A DNA stretch of 64,000 bases from Plantago major (lineage: Eukaryota > Streptophyta > Magnoliopsida > Lamiales > Plantaginaceae). Each line of letters begins with the position of its first letter. Position 1 is the stretch's first letter. Below the pieces are notes generated by a model. That model searched no databases. It was not told where the DNA came from and saw only the letters and a list, made by a program, of their open reading frames with translations. The position numbers and the translations under genes are program-made. Of the stretch, positions 11,858 to 22,923 are shown piece after piece. The stretch covers positions 17,327,200-17,391,199 of the forward strand of contig CM048843.1 of assembly GCA_026545765.1 (NCBI GenBank), read 5' to 3'.

Positions 11858-11921
11858 GTGATTCCCATGGTTATTAGTACTACAATTTATATTTTGAAAA
11901 AACCCACTACATTAAATTCTA
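11858..11921 (+). repeat. Left arm of a perfect 64-bp inverted repeat
   Basis: Begins GTGATTCCCATGG and ends TTAAATTCTA. It is the exact reverse complement of 12210-12273; the spacer is 288 bp. The spacer repeats parts of the arm (AATGTAGTGGG at about 11990) and two copies of ATATAGTACCTTGCTTGTAC. It may be the arms of a foldback/MITE-like element or a recent inverted duplication. Confidence 0.9.
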
Positions 11922-12209
11922 CAAGGAGAATTCCTCAATGGGATTGTCATTTTATATATAGTACCTTGCTTGTACTATATATAGTGGGTTTAATGTAGTG
12001 GGTAGTATATATAGTACCTTGCTTGTACAAGGAGAATTCCTTCAGCTTGGTTATGTCTACGCTCGACCAGTGTAATGGTCTTAGGCTTGTAGCTTAGTTC
12101 TTTTCTTAAGAGTATTTTATTAATAAAGTTTAGTCCCCCGGCTATGTTGGATTGTAATTAGTAGGTTTAGACATTTTTCTACTCATATGTTACCAACTTT
12201 TTGTGGTAG

Positions 12210-12273
12210 TAGAATTTAATGTAGTGGGTTTTTTCAAAATATAAATTGTAGTACTAATAACCATGGGAATCAC
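12210..12273 (-). repeat. Right arm of the perfect 64-bp inverted repeat
   Basis: Exact reverse complement of 11858-11921. A transcript through both arms would form a long perfect hairpin with a loop of about 290 nt. Confidence 0.9.
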
Positions 12274-13106
12274 CTTGGAATAGTAAACCGTCCATTTGTA
12301 AACAGATAACCATCAACTTGATGAACCAATTATCTAAGACAGGGACTCATAATGCAATGAACAACTGGTAATCATGTCTAGAAAAACATTGTCTAGTTAC
12401 TCTCAATGTCCTGGATTGATGAATGGCATATAGAGCTGAGAGAGATTTATGGGCAACTGTCTGTCTATAAGCCAGAACATTAAATTTGGGTTACCTAGAA
12501 AGCTGCTCTGAACTGAAGTCACCAGCAGCCAACAAACTTACAAACCAGCCCATAGTTGAACGGTGAAACCATGTTTTAAATCATCACCCACCCACATATA
12601 TACATATAATAATAAACTTTGTTCACACAATATTTATGATGTCAATTTCTGCGGTCTGTCCAAACTTCTCGTCTATCCTTAACTCTACGACTTCTTATCT
12701 GGTTGTTCTTGTAACTGCAGTTCTTGTCACCGTCTCTTTCGATTTTGACAAATCAAATCGGGTAAATTAATATGCAGTACGTTATGTGGTAAAAAATTGA
12801 CCCCAGCCCGTCACCTTTTGTGTTCATATTATTAACATACAAATCCAACACAATTAGCCCAAGTTTTTAACAAAACATTACAAATAGCTATCTATACCGA
12901 GTTGTTTAGGTGTCAGACTAATCACATAGGGACTCATCAAATCCAAGCACGCTGAGTTAATGCATCCCTGCTAACTCACAAGATACTTTTCCCCCATTTT
13001 TCTCTCTCATCCATATTCATTCAACACAATAATAAATACTCTTCATCCTCTCAATTTCTCCCAGTTTTGATTTTATAAAACCCTCAAAATTGAATTCAAT
13101 TCATCA
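12274..13106. other. Intergenic, upstream of the F-box fragment
   Basis: AT-rich with no gene seen. A TATA-like TTTTATAAAACCC lies about 30-40 bases before the ATG at 13107, preceded by CT-rich DNA typical of a plant leader, so a promoter relic may remain. Confidence 0.4.
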
Positions 13107-13326
13107 ATGGGATTGTCATTTTCATCATTTCTGTCAGCCGGTGCCGGAGAGACATGCCGGAGAGCCTGGTGGCGTCGGTGCTGGTCCACCTCGATCCGCC
13201 TCAGATCTGCAAGCTTGCGATGTTGAATCGGGCTTTTAGTCGGGCCTCATCGGCTGATGTCATTTGGGACTCCAAGTTGCCGGTTAATTACAAGGATGTT
13301 ATTGGAAAGGTGTTCATTGTTACTTA
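13107..13326 (+). pseudogene. F-box/PP2-A type lectin-like protein, N-terminal fragment, frameshifted
   Basis: The sequence opens with ATGGGATTGTCATTTTCATC (MGLSFSSFLSAGAG). After a shift of frame near 13155 it reads DMPESLVASVLVHLDPPQIC, KLAMLNRAFSRASSAD and VIWDSKLPVNYKDVIGK. This is the F-box of the plant F-box/PP2-A family (compare IPESCVASVLxYLDPPEICKLARLNRAF), which links target proteins to SCF ubiquitin ligases. The PP2 lectin part is not found downstream; the frame closes at TAA about 13326. The gene is therefore a fragment with both a frameshift and a lost 3' part. The region around its start codon is also present at about 11839-11955. Confidence 0.7.
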
Positions 13327-13594
13327 ATTACAGGTCCAAAGACGTAGGCCACCTTTTGCTATTGTGACTCTTGGTAAATTCATTTTTTGCGTACTTGGGC
13401 GATAAGAAGTACCAAAACCATATCCCACCGAGGCGCCTCATATATTCCTATGGGCGGCCAATTTTGACGATATAATAATAACCACGACCCATTACAGGGT
13501 AGTATTTCATAATCATATAATCAACCCGTCTCCTGACCTAACAACTTGGCCTCTGCAAATACAGACCATTTGACTATATTTCGACCATTTTTAT

Positions 13595-14400
13595 CGAGTC
13601 GGGCTTGCGGGACTCCAATCGGACTTTTTTAGCGCAAATGATATATTATGCAGATTAAAAAATATGACAACAAGAAAGAGATGGAGCGGTTTGCATCTTC
13701 TGGATTTAAAAATGGTTATTTTTTAATCTGGCTATGTATACGACGTTTCAATCTTTTTGGCATCTTCTTTTTATAGAAGTTAATTGCAACGCCACCCACG
13801 GGCATGGTCAAATTTTATAGAAGCAAGCCTGCCAGGTGCCGAAGTTGAAATGTTAGTGAGTCCGTCTGGCACCGCACATGCTCAAAATGCACATAGGGTG
13901 CGCAGTCTATTTTCACTCGGACGCCGAATAGGCTCACTTCCATAGATTTAAGACTTAAAATCATTGTTAGGCACAATTTTTTTAATAACATGCGCCCCGT
14001 AATCGCAAACTGCATCCCGATATAGGGTAAAATAACATGTGCCCCATGACTGCAAACTCAAAATAGCTTACGCAAAGTCTACTTGCACTCGGGCACCGAA
14101 CGTGCTCACTTCTATATATTTGATACTTTAATTTCATTGTTTGACGCGATCCCGTCCGGTGCCCAAGTGGAATAGAAGTGAGCCCGTCCGACACTGTACA
14201 TGCTAAAAAATGCACATGAGAGTGCACAGTCTACTTCCACTCGGACACCGAACGAGCTCACTTCTATATATTTAATACTTTAATTTCACCGTCTGGTGCG
14301 ATTTTTTTTTACTCTATCGAGTCGGGCTTGCGGGTCTCCAATCGGACTTTTTTTTAGGGGCAAATGATATATTATCCAAATTAAAAAATATCATGGGCAA
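13595..14400. repeat. Block of diverged direct repeats
   Basis: A segment of about 75 bp with TCGAGTCGGGCTTGCGGG and AAATGATATATTAT occurs near 13597-13668 and again near 14319-14392. Between them a unit of roughly 130 bp, marked by GAACG(T/A)GCTCACTTCTATAT and TGCACA..GGGTGC.CAGTCTA, recurs in three diverged copies (about 13842-13980, 14070-14150 and 14160-14310). No coding potential is seen. Origin unknown, perhaps a decayed non-coding element. Confidence 0.6.
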
Positions 14401-15014
14401 CACAATCAATTATGAATTTCTTTAAATACTATTCTTTAGATGTTCATCGGATAACCGGTCCGGTGATCGCAATATATCTCATCATTTCTTTATCGTATTT
14501 GGCCGTGCCATGACATACTTGTGTAAAATATCATGGGCACAACGCAATCAATTTTGATTAAGACAACAACTATTTGGGTACCTCTTGTTCTTCCCCAAAA
14601 TCCATTTTTCCTACTTGACGAACTAACAGATGCCAAATTGGGACAACAACTATTTGTCTCGTAGTCATCGGAGTCAACTAACGGCAGGGGGTGTGCAAAA
14701 ATGTTTGGACCCGTTGGTAGTTTCGGTCCCTTCGAGGGGGTGTTTCTGTAATTAACCCAAAGTTCTAAGTGTTGATACCTAAGATGTCACTTAACGCGGG
14801 CTGCTCGTTATCTCATCGTGTAAGCATGCGTTGCAGTGGAAACCCCCCTTGCTTATATCATCGTGGAAGCACCATATTGGGCCACCCACAAAGTAACGAG
14901 CTCGTAGTTCGTCCTATTTTATCATTCATTTACAACAGATCAAATATCTTTATCTCAGTGTTCTAAGCAGACCAGCAAAGATAGTTGGAATTTGTGCCCA
15001 TGTTCCATCTTCAT
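14401..15014. other. Intergenic, no gene seen
   Basis: Mixed composition with further copies of AAAATATCATGGGCA (about 14384 and 14526). No coding signal recognised. Confidence 0.4.
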
Positions 15015-15117
15015 AAACTTAGAGTTGGTTATCGGTCCCAAGAAACCAGAGTCGTGGGCATTTTTTTATATAAATTTTTTTTACTGTTTCACTTAAAGAA
15101 AAATCATGTGGCCCAAT
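15015..15117 (+). repeat. Direct repeat, copy 1 (103 bp)
   Basis: Starts AAACTTAGAGTTGGTTATC and ends GCCCAAT; matches 15581-15683 with scattered differences and the same length. Could be terminal repeats of a small decayed element of about 670 bp, or a simple duplication. Confidence 0.65.
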
Positions 15118-15580
15118 CGCGGTCTCATCAGCGGAAGCAAAATAAGCTCTTACGTATACTATGCTATATTGGACTATCTCGTAAACTTCCTGTAGTAAAT
15201 ATATGAAGAAAAATATTAATGACACTCACCAGCATATCACGATTTCTCAAGTTGTTTCGTGGTGGAAAATTACTTTTGGCCAAACACCCAATAAAAATAC
15301 CAACGGGCAGTAAATAAAAAAATAAGGGTGTATCAGTAAGTCTTCATCTAACGCATTCCACATGCTTAGATGAACCACAAAGCACCATATGACGACACAT
15401 GTTTTGTTTATGCCACTGCTGCCAAATAAGCATTATCTATCGCAGATGGTGGATAAGTAAGACTACTGTTTCATCCGTAGGACCTCGACCAGCCAGAGTT
15501 AATTTAACTGTTCTGGTAAATTATACATGCAAAATTTATAATAAAATATATAACTAGTACACGGTAAGTAAGTACATCTA

Positions 15581-15683
15581 AAACTTAGAGTTGGTTATCA
15601 TTTTCTAGAAACTAGAGCCGCGGGCATTGTATTTCATATAAAAAAAATACTGTTTCACTTAAAGAAAAATCATGTTGCCCAAT
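15581..15683 (+). repeat. Direct repeat, copy 2 (103 bp)
   Basis: Second copy of the 15015-15117 segment; both contain TACTGTTTCACTTAAAGAAA. Confidence 0.65.
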
Positions 15684-15937
15684 AATCTCATTTGTTTTGG
15701 ATGCTAAAAAATGCACATGAGGGTGCCCCGACACTGTTCATGTTCACTGCTCAATAACCATTACTCATTTGTTTGTCAAAAGAGGAGATAGATAGTACAC
15801 AAATTTTCAGCCAATGTAAACAAAAGCCAGCCGCTTAATAACTAGCTGCTTCCGTCCACCAATCAAATTTCCTGAATTTGGGTTAGGGCATTCTACTGGA
15901 AAAAAAACATAAACTAGGAGAAGTAACAATTGGCAAC

Positions 15938-16034
15938 CTTCGCGCTCCAAAGCTTCGATCGGTATGGGCTTCAATCCAGCACCACGGCGAATCCGCATAT
16001 TGCTCGGAACCTCTTCATCTTCTTTGAAACCCAT
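15938..16034 (-). pseudogene. Possible first-exon relic of an unknown gene
   Basis: On the minus strand an ATG opens MGFKEDEEVPSNMRIRRG and AGLKPIPIEALERE and then meets a good GT donor. The composition looks protein-like. A short tandem copy of ATGGGTTTCAAAGAAG precedes it. No continuation was found on the minus strand within the next kilobases, so it is at best an orphan exon; I do not recognise the family. Confidence 0.25.
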
Positions 16035-17629
16035 CTTCTTTGAAACCCATGTCTTTTCTCTGTTGCTGTCCTTAGGTAAAAAAAAGGTGGGTTTTGGTAA
16101 TAAATTTGATTTCCTCCATCTTTTATTGGATACTAGTTGGGCAGCAAGAATTTATTGCCCGCGTGGCAGCTCAATTAAGGCTAATGTGGCTGCACACTAA
16201 TATAGGCAAAATAGGCTTTGTCAGAGGTAGTCACAGCCTATGTTTTATAGGTTTTGTAGTTTATTGCAGGTATATAGAAAAGGCACGGGCGGAGACCGAT
16301 GTTTTGCCACATCTCGTACTGGAAATTGATCTTATCATTATTTGGGTTTATTAGACACCGGTGGTTTCACCCTCTCACTGTAGCAGTGGGACCCACACTA
16401 CGAATTTTCCCATTATTTGTTCATACATGCTTCGTGCATTCCCATTACATATAGTATACATTCATCTTGTGTTGCTAAAAAGAAAAAAAATCGTAATCAC
16501 AATTACATAATATACTGCTAATTAATCCAAGGATCGGATCGAACAATTCTCAAATAAAGTTTACAATCTAATTATAAATTTGGCCTATATAAATATTTTC
16601 CTCAAATAATCTCACTCCATACTTGGTGGTATGGTCTTTAATTTGATAGTAATGACTGTTTCTCTTTTTATTAAAAAAAAATAGATTGTTTCTCTTCTAG
16701 TCTTCTTCTACTTATAACTGGTCTAGTAAAAGTCAAATTTTACTTGTTTAAACAGATGTTAAGTGGAGATTTTAGACAATAATCCAAGTAGGTTATACCA
16801 TACGGTTTGTTATGTTCGCTCCAACATTCGTGGTGACAAGTGCAGAACACACTCGCATACAACTCCACATAATTCGGGTTCAAAGGAGAGTTTTAAAACC
16901 ATCAGTCAATAAACACTTGTTTGCTAGTGTTCTCCAGTACACTAAGTGGGCAAGATGTCTCAACCACACCACTTTGAGCCAATTTATCATTAACACCAAA
17001 AATTGATTTACTCACATATCATATACCATTACAAAATTTGCACAACGAGCTCATAAACACGACCAACCAAATGGTTGAACCTCTTCAAATTATAGCTCAA
17101 TTAAAGTCGTTCACACAACACTTTAAATAACACACTTGTAACTTGTAAGATAATTCTCCACCAGTTGCTCAATCAGAGGTTTACTTTGAGATGAAGAAGC
17201 TAAAAGAAATTGGAGATTCTACAGGAATATTCCATGTCAAACCGTTGACAAGTTGAATTTAGAGCCCTTGTACATGGCCTTAAGTTGGCTGGGGAGCGCA
17301 TAATCCCAAATTAACATTCAAAATGGACTGTATTTTCATATTCACTCTAAATACATACATGAGGATTCAAACCATCATCTTAAGGTCCTTATTGAGGAAT
17401 GCAAGGAACTTATACACAAGCTTTTTTGGGATTGCACTTTCAATTGAATCCCAAAGGACATAAATGAAGCCACAAATGTTTTACCAAAGAATTTTGTCAT
17501 GTTGCCGACGTGAATGGATTCTTAGACTTATTCCCGTCGGATTTAAAGACACTTTTAACTCTAATATAGATTATGGGCATTTCTTTCCTTGCTCTACCAT
17601 TAAAAAAACTATTGCTATCTAGAACGTGA
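16035..17629. other. Intergenic, no gene seen
   Basis: AT-rich DNA with short chance ORFs only. No repeat structure obvious apart from small A/T runs. Confidence 0.4.
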
Positions 17630-17632
17630 TAA

Positions 17633-17800
17633 CACTACAAGAAAAATCCGTCGCCCCATAACGACGGATCGCCTATTGGGGCGACGGAATCTATCCGTCG
17701 TCCCAATTCACGACGGATAACTGTTATCCGTCGCTTATTAGCGACGGATAACTTATCCGTCGCTAAATAAGCGACGGATAATTATTATCCGTCGCCTGTG
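17633..17800. repeat. Left TIR and subterminal repeat array of CACTA element 1
   Basis: About nine copies of a 9-10 bp core (ATCCGTCGC or its complement GCGACGGAT), often as head-to-head pairs such as GCGACGGATAACTTATCCGT. In En/Spm such subterminal motifs bind the DNA-binding protein TNPA; here the same role is inferred. Confidence 0.85.
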
Positions 17801-18689
17801 TTTGATTTTTAAAAAATATATATATATATATATTTTTAAAAAAGCTGACGGATTCCTATCTCATCGCCTGATCATGACAGATCGGCCTCAGGGCCGACGG
17901 ATACGTGTCCGTCGGCCCAGAGTTCTTATTTTTCGGCAAGCAGGCGTAATCCTCATTTCTTCATCTTCTTCCTTCTTCTTCCTCATTTTCTTCTTCTCCT
18001 CAATCCCGTTTTCCGGCCAATCATCCGTTATTCCGGCCAATCTTGGTGCCTAATCGAAGCTCGTGTGACAAGGAGTTTGGTTCTTCGATCAATTTCATAT
18101 TTCTACCGATTAATCAAGGTATTTTTGCTAAAACCCTAGTTTTTAAAAATTTGGGGATTTTGTTTATTTTTGATTAATTTGAGCAATTATATGTATATAT
18201 GATAAGTATGTAGTAGTTAGTTTAGTTAATTTGATCAATTATATGTAATTTGTTCAATTTGAATGATATAAATGTATGTAGTATGTTAAGTTTGGTATGT
18301 ATGAATGTATGTAGTTAGTTTGATTTGTGTGTTAAGTATATATAGTTAGTTTAGTTAATTTGATATGTTTGTTAAGTATAAAAGTATGTAGTTTTGATTT
18401 GATAAATTTGTATGTTAGGTATGTAATTTGATATGAATATATGTAGTAATTCGATATGTATAGAGTAATTAGTTAATTTGATATGTATGTTAAGTATATA
18501 ATATATGTACTAAGAGGTTGAAATGGTTATTATATATGTCCAATTTTGTAACACATCGAACACTTAATTAATAATTAATTTATAAGGAACATATAATAAT
18601 TAACAATTAACCTCTACAATCTTCTTATCCGAATTGAAATCGATCTAATAAATTAAATACGATCTAATCAATTGGAACGTCTCAGGTTA
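17801..18689. other. 5' leader/intron of CACTA element 1
   Basis: A CT-rich leader (about 17950-18005) is followed by a segment with CGAAGCTCGTG that is also seen in element 2 at 61288-61310, and a likely intron from about 18119. From 18180 to 18500 the DNA is AT-rich with many loose copies of TTAATTTGATATGTATGTTA and AAGTATATAGTTAG. Confidence 0.5.
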
Positions 18690-21600
18690 AAAATAAAGTA
18701 AACAATGAATTCCGACCGTTCATGGATGTACGATAAATGCGGTAAATGATGAGTTTCTAGGAGTTTAGTAGAAGGGGTTAAAGGTTTCATCTCGTTTGCC
18801 ATGGGACATCCGGTTTGTGCAATTGGGGTTGATAAAGTGTCCTTGCACATTGGAAACTCTGAAACAAGCAATTTATGACGCCTACTGCAGTATTCGAGCA
18901 CTTGCGACGTTATGGATTCATGCCTGAGTATCATGTATGGATTCATCACGGTGAGGAAGCACCGTCCATGGCATACCTCCAGTGGAGGGAGAGGCGGGGT
19001 TTGGGGCCGCCTATTGAGTGCCTTTTTGTCGGAACATGTGCATGGTGTATTGGGAGGAGGATGTAGATCATTGGAATGCAAGTTACGTGGTAGGAGCGTC
19101 ACAAGTGATGAGGAGGGGTGCATGAGAATGAGGAGTTTCATCCGTTTTGTCTCTAAGCTTGTATAACTAGTAATCATTAGTTGATATATATATGAAACCA
19201 AACATTATGGTAAAATTGAAGCTGATGTAACTTATATTATGTAATGCCTTAACAATTGACTGAAGCTAATATAACTTATATTACGTAGCAATTGATTGAA
19301 TTATTGAAATTGATTTATTACCGTAAATGAAAGACCTCGATCTAATGAATTCAAGCGTGTCGTTATTATCTAATTATTCAATGAATACCGATCGTGGATG
19401 GATGTATTGTCGTACTCTCAATGGCGAGTTCAATGGAGTTTTACGAAGGGGTTGAAGGTTTCATTGAATTTGCAATGTCAAATCCGTCTTGTGTAAAGGA
19501 TGGGTTGATAAAGTGTCCTTGTGCAATGAAACAAGGTCAAGAAACAAGCAATACGTGACTCCTAAAGTGGTAGTCCGACTTGAGGAAAATGGATTCCTTC
19601 CTGCGTGTCGGTATGGAATCATCATGGTGAGGAAGCAAGACCGTCAATACATATGACCAATCTGACAACGTGGAAGGAAGAAAAAATGAACAAGTCGGGG
19701 AACAATCCCAATCTGAAGGCGATGCTATTCGAGCTCGAGTCGAACAAATGGTGTACGATGCTGCAGGGGCGGAGTTCAGGGACACAACCAACATTGAAAC
19801 CGAGGTGGAGGTGGAGGAACCACCGAATCCGAGGATCGGTTGTTCTTTGACTTGTTAGAATCATCAAGGAAGCCGGTTTACCGGGGTGTAAGCTCACCGA
19901 GTTGTCTTTGTTATCTCGGCTAATGAGTTGTAAGGCTAATGGCCGTGAATCAAACGAGCTTCAATGAATGGGTTGGCGTAATGTCGGACCTTTGTCTGAA
20001 GAAAACCTAGTTCCACCAACTTTTACCAAGTGAAGAAAAGATGCGGGATTAGAGTGCTGTGGTAACCATAGTATTGTCCGAAAATGTGCATGATATATTG
20101 GGAGGAGGATGCGGATCTAATAGAATGCAAGTTACGTGGTAAGGCAGTACAAGCGTTACAAGGAGGGGTGCAAAGAAACGACAAAGAAAATCTCTCACAT
20201 AAGAAAATGTGGAACTTCCATCTAGCACCTCGTTTGAAAAGATTGTATGCTTCAAGTGCTTATGCGGATAAAATGCGGTGGCACAAGGAGCGAGTAATCT
20301 CGGATAATGCTGAAGGTGGTAGAATGGACCATCCAGCAGACTCACCCGCATGGAAATCGTTTGACAAGACATATCCGAGTTTGCGGCCGAATCTAGAAAT
20401 GTACGTTTGGGACTTTATGCGGATGGTTTTAACGTTCGGTAGTGAACGTAAATACTCTTGTTGGCCGATTATGCTCACTGCATAATCGCCCCGGTGAGTG
20501 CATGAAGGAGCCATTCATGTTTCTGACTGCATTGGTGCCTGGGCCGAAAGATCCTGGTCTGACGTTGGATGTTTTCTTGCAACCCCTAATCAAGGAGCTG
20601 ATCGAGTTGTGGACGGATGGTATCCCTGCATATGATGTGTCGACAAAAAGAACTTCACCTTGAGAGCGGCTCTTCTTTGGACCGTGGTGACTTCCTGCGT
20701 ACTCCATGCTATCTGGAAGGAAAACATCGTGGAAATATGCATGTCCACATTGCTTGGAGGATCTGGATGCATTTAGGCGAAGGGTAGTGGAAAATTTTGT
20801 TGGTTTGATTGTCATCGTGGTTGCTAGAAAGTGACCATCCGTTCAGAAGAACAAGGATCAATTCTTGAAAAATAAAGTCGTCAACAAAAAGCCCGACAAG
20901 ACTTCTTGGTGCACAAATTCTTGCGGAGATTGATAGATTGGGTCTTATGAAGGTGGTCGAGCTTGGGTGGATGAAGCATAACGAGAAAATTGGTAAAAAA
21001 TGTGGTTGGAGGAAGAGAAGCATTTTCTGGGACTTGCCTTACTGGAGCAGTCTTCTTATCCGTCACAACTTAGATTTCATGCACATTGAGAAGAACGTGT
21101 TCGAGAACTTATTCAATACACTTTGCAACATTGAGGGAAAAACAAAGGACCATGCGAAGTCTAGATCCGAGTTGTCGACGTGGTGTAAAAGGCCTGAGTT
21201 GACAAAGAAGGATGAGAATGGTAAGTGGCCGAAAGCGTGCTACACAATTGACAATGCTTCTAGGTCAATTTTGTTTGATTGGGTGAGGGCATTGAGTTTC
21301 CCAGATAATTACGCCTCAAATTTAGAGAGGTGTGTGGATTTGAAGAAGACAAAGGTTTATGGGATGAAGAGCCACGCATGTCATGTTCATGGAGAGGCTT
21401 ATACCGGTAGCATTTCGAGAGCTTCTGCCGAAACACGTATGGACTGCTATCACCGAGTTGAGCTTATTTTTCAAAAATTTAGGCACAAGGGTGGTTCATG
21501 ATAAAGTGTTGGAAAATCTTGAAAGGAACATACCATTGATTCTATGCAAGCTCGAGCGTATCTTTCCACCGAGCTGGTTTGATTCTATGGAGCACTTGTC

Positions 21601-22755
21601 GGTTCACCTTCCTCATGAAGCGAGACTTCTTTGGTCGATTCGATGTCGATGGATGTATCCATTCGAGAGGTACTTGGGAAATTGAAGAAGTATGTCAACA
21701 ACAAAGGTAAACGAAGGTTCGATTGCCAATGCCTACATTCGAGAGGAAACTGCAACCTTCTGCTCTTATTACTTTGATGAACACGTCCCTACGAAGACAG
21801 CAAGGCCGGCTCGAAATGCAGACACATTCGTAGTTCAAGCGGATGATGAGTTTTCCCTATCTGTCTTGAGGTATCGGGGAGACCTCTTGGTGCGACTAAG
21901 AAAGAATATCTTACGGATAAAGAGTTGAAAGCGACTCAATATTATGTCCTCACGAATTGTCTTTGAGGTTGACCAAAGATATGGTACTATTTGCGAGGTC
22001 AGCAACCATTTATTTAAATTTTCATATAGCTACGCAAGTCTCTACTTCAATTATAGACTTATCATCGAATCAATGTTTGCAGTTTTTTCAAAAAGCGTTG
22101 TTTGGAAGAAAATCCTCAGATGATAGAGGATACACTAGAGGAACTACTTGACTCAAAATTCCTCTGAAATTTCAGTTGGTTCGAGTATGTCCGAATCCTA
22201 TTAACAACGTCACATGCATATACTTAAAGGCTCTCGCAGAGGGCCCATTCAAAAAGGTCTACACATTCCCAGGTTATATAGTCAATGGCCTTAGGTTCCA
22301 CACAACTGAATGTAACACGGCCATGGCGACAAGCAACTACGGGGTGTGTGTTAAGGGTGCAGAAGATTATGGAGACGCTGCTTTGTTTGATTTCCACGCA
22401 AGCTAAAAGCGAATTGTGAGGATTGAATATTCGGATTGCCATTTAAACGAACCTTCTTGTTTGACGTTGAGTGGTATGATCCTAATCCGGGAGTACGAGG
22501 AAGAACGGTATGAAATGGTTGATGTGAACCAAAAGAAGAGGTACCGAACCAAGTATGAACCATTTATTCTGGCGACTCAAGCACGACAAGTGGTGTTTCT
22601 TGAATATCCAAGCAGAAAACGCGATAAGGGGGAATGGTTAGCTGCGGTACCTATTCATGCTCGCTCGAAAGTGGAGTACATTGAGAAAGACGACTCAATT
22701 ACCAACTCGTACCAACAAGAGGATGTCGATAAACAATCAGAAGATCCCATATAGA
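18690..22755 (+). pseudogene. CACTA TNP2-type transposase relic
   Basis: TNP2 transposases (PF02992 type) cut and join CACTA elements. Recognisable parts in order: a transposase-associated N-terminal domain (DRSWMYDKCGK, LIKCPC at about 18705-18990) and a second copy of it (DRGWMY, GVLRRG, LIKCPC at about 19385-19640); then CMIYWEEDADLIECKLRGK and LKRLYASSAYADKMRWHKER at about 20084-20290; HPADSPAWKSFDKTYPSLRP; CMKEPFMFLTALVPGPKDPG; NLDFMHIEKNVFENLFNTLC; a DUF4218-like part (LPKHVWTAITELSLFFKNLG, IFPPSWFDSMEHLSVHLPHE) and a DUF4216-like end (FHTTECNTAMATSNYGVCVK, YEMVDVNQKKRYRTKYEPFI). Several stops and frame changes break the chain. The doubled N-terminal domain is odd and points to an internal duplication. 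Confidence 0.85.
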
Positions 22756-22923
22756 AGCAGATGATGAGTTGTTTGATCTGCACGAGGACCAATATGTAGT
22801 CTTAGAGGACGGCTATAATGGTATATTATGTGTATTATGAGTAATTATATGTGTTATTATAATCTGTTATGTATTATAACTCGTACTAACACATTTTTAT
22901 TGTTTTTATTACATTTTTTTTGC

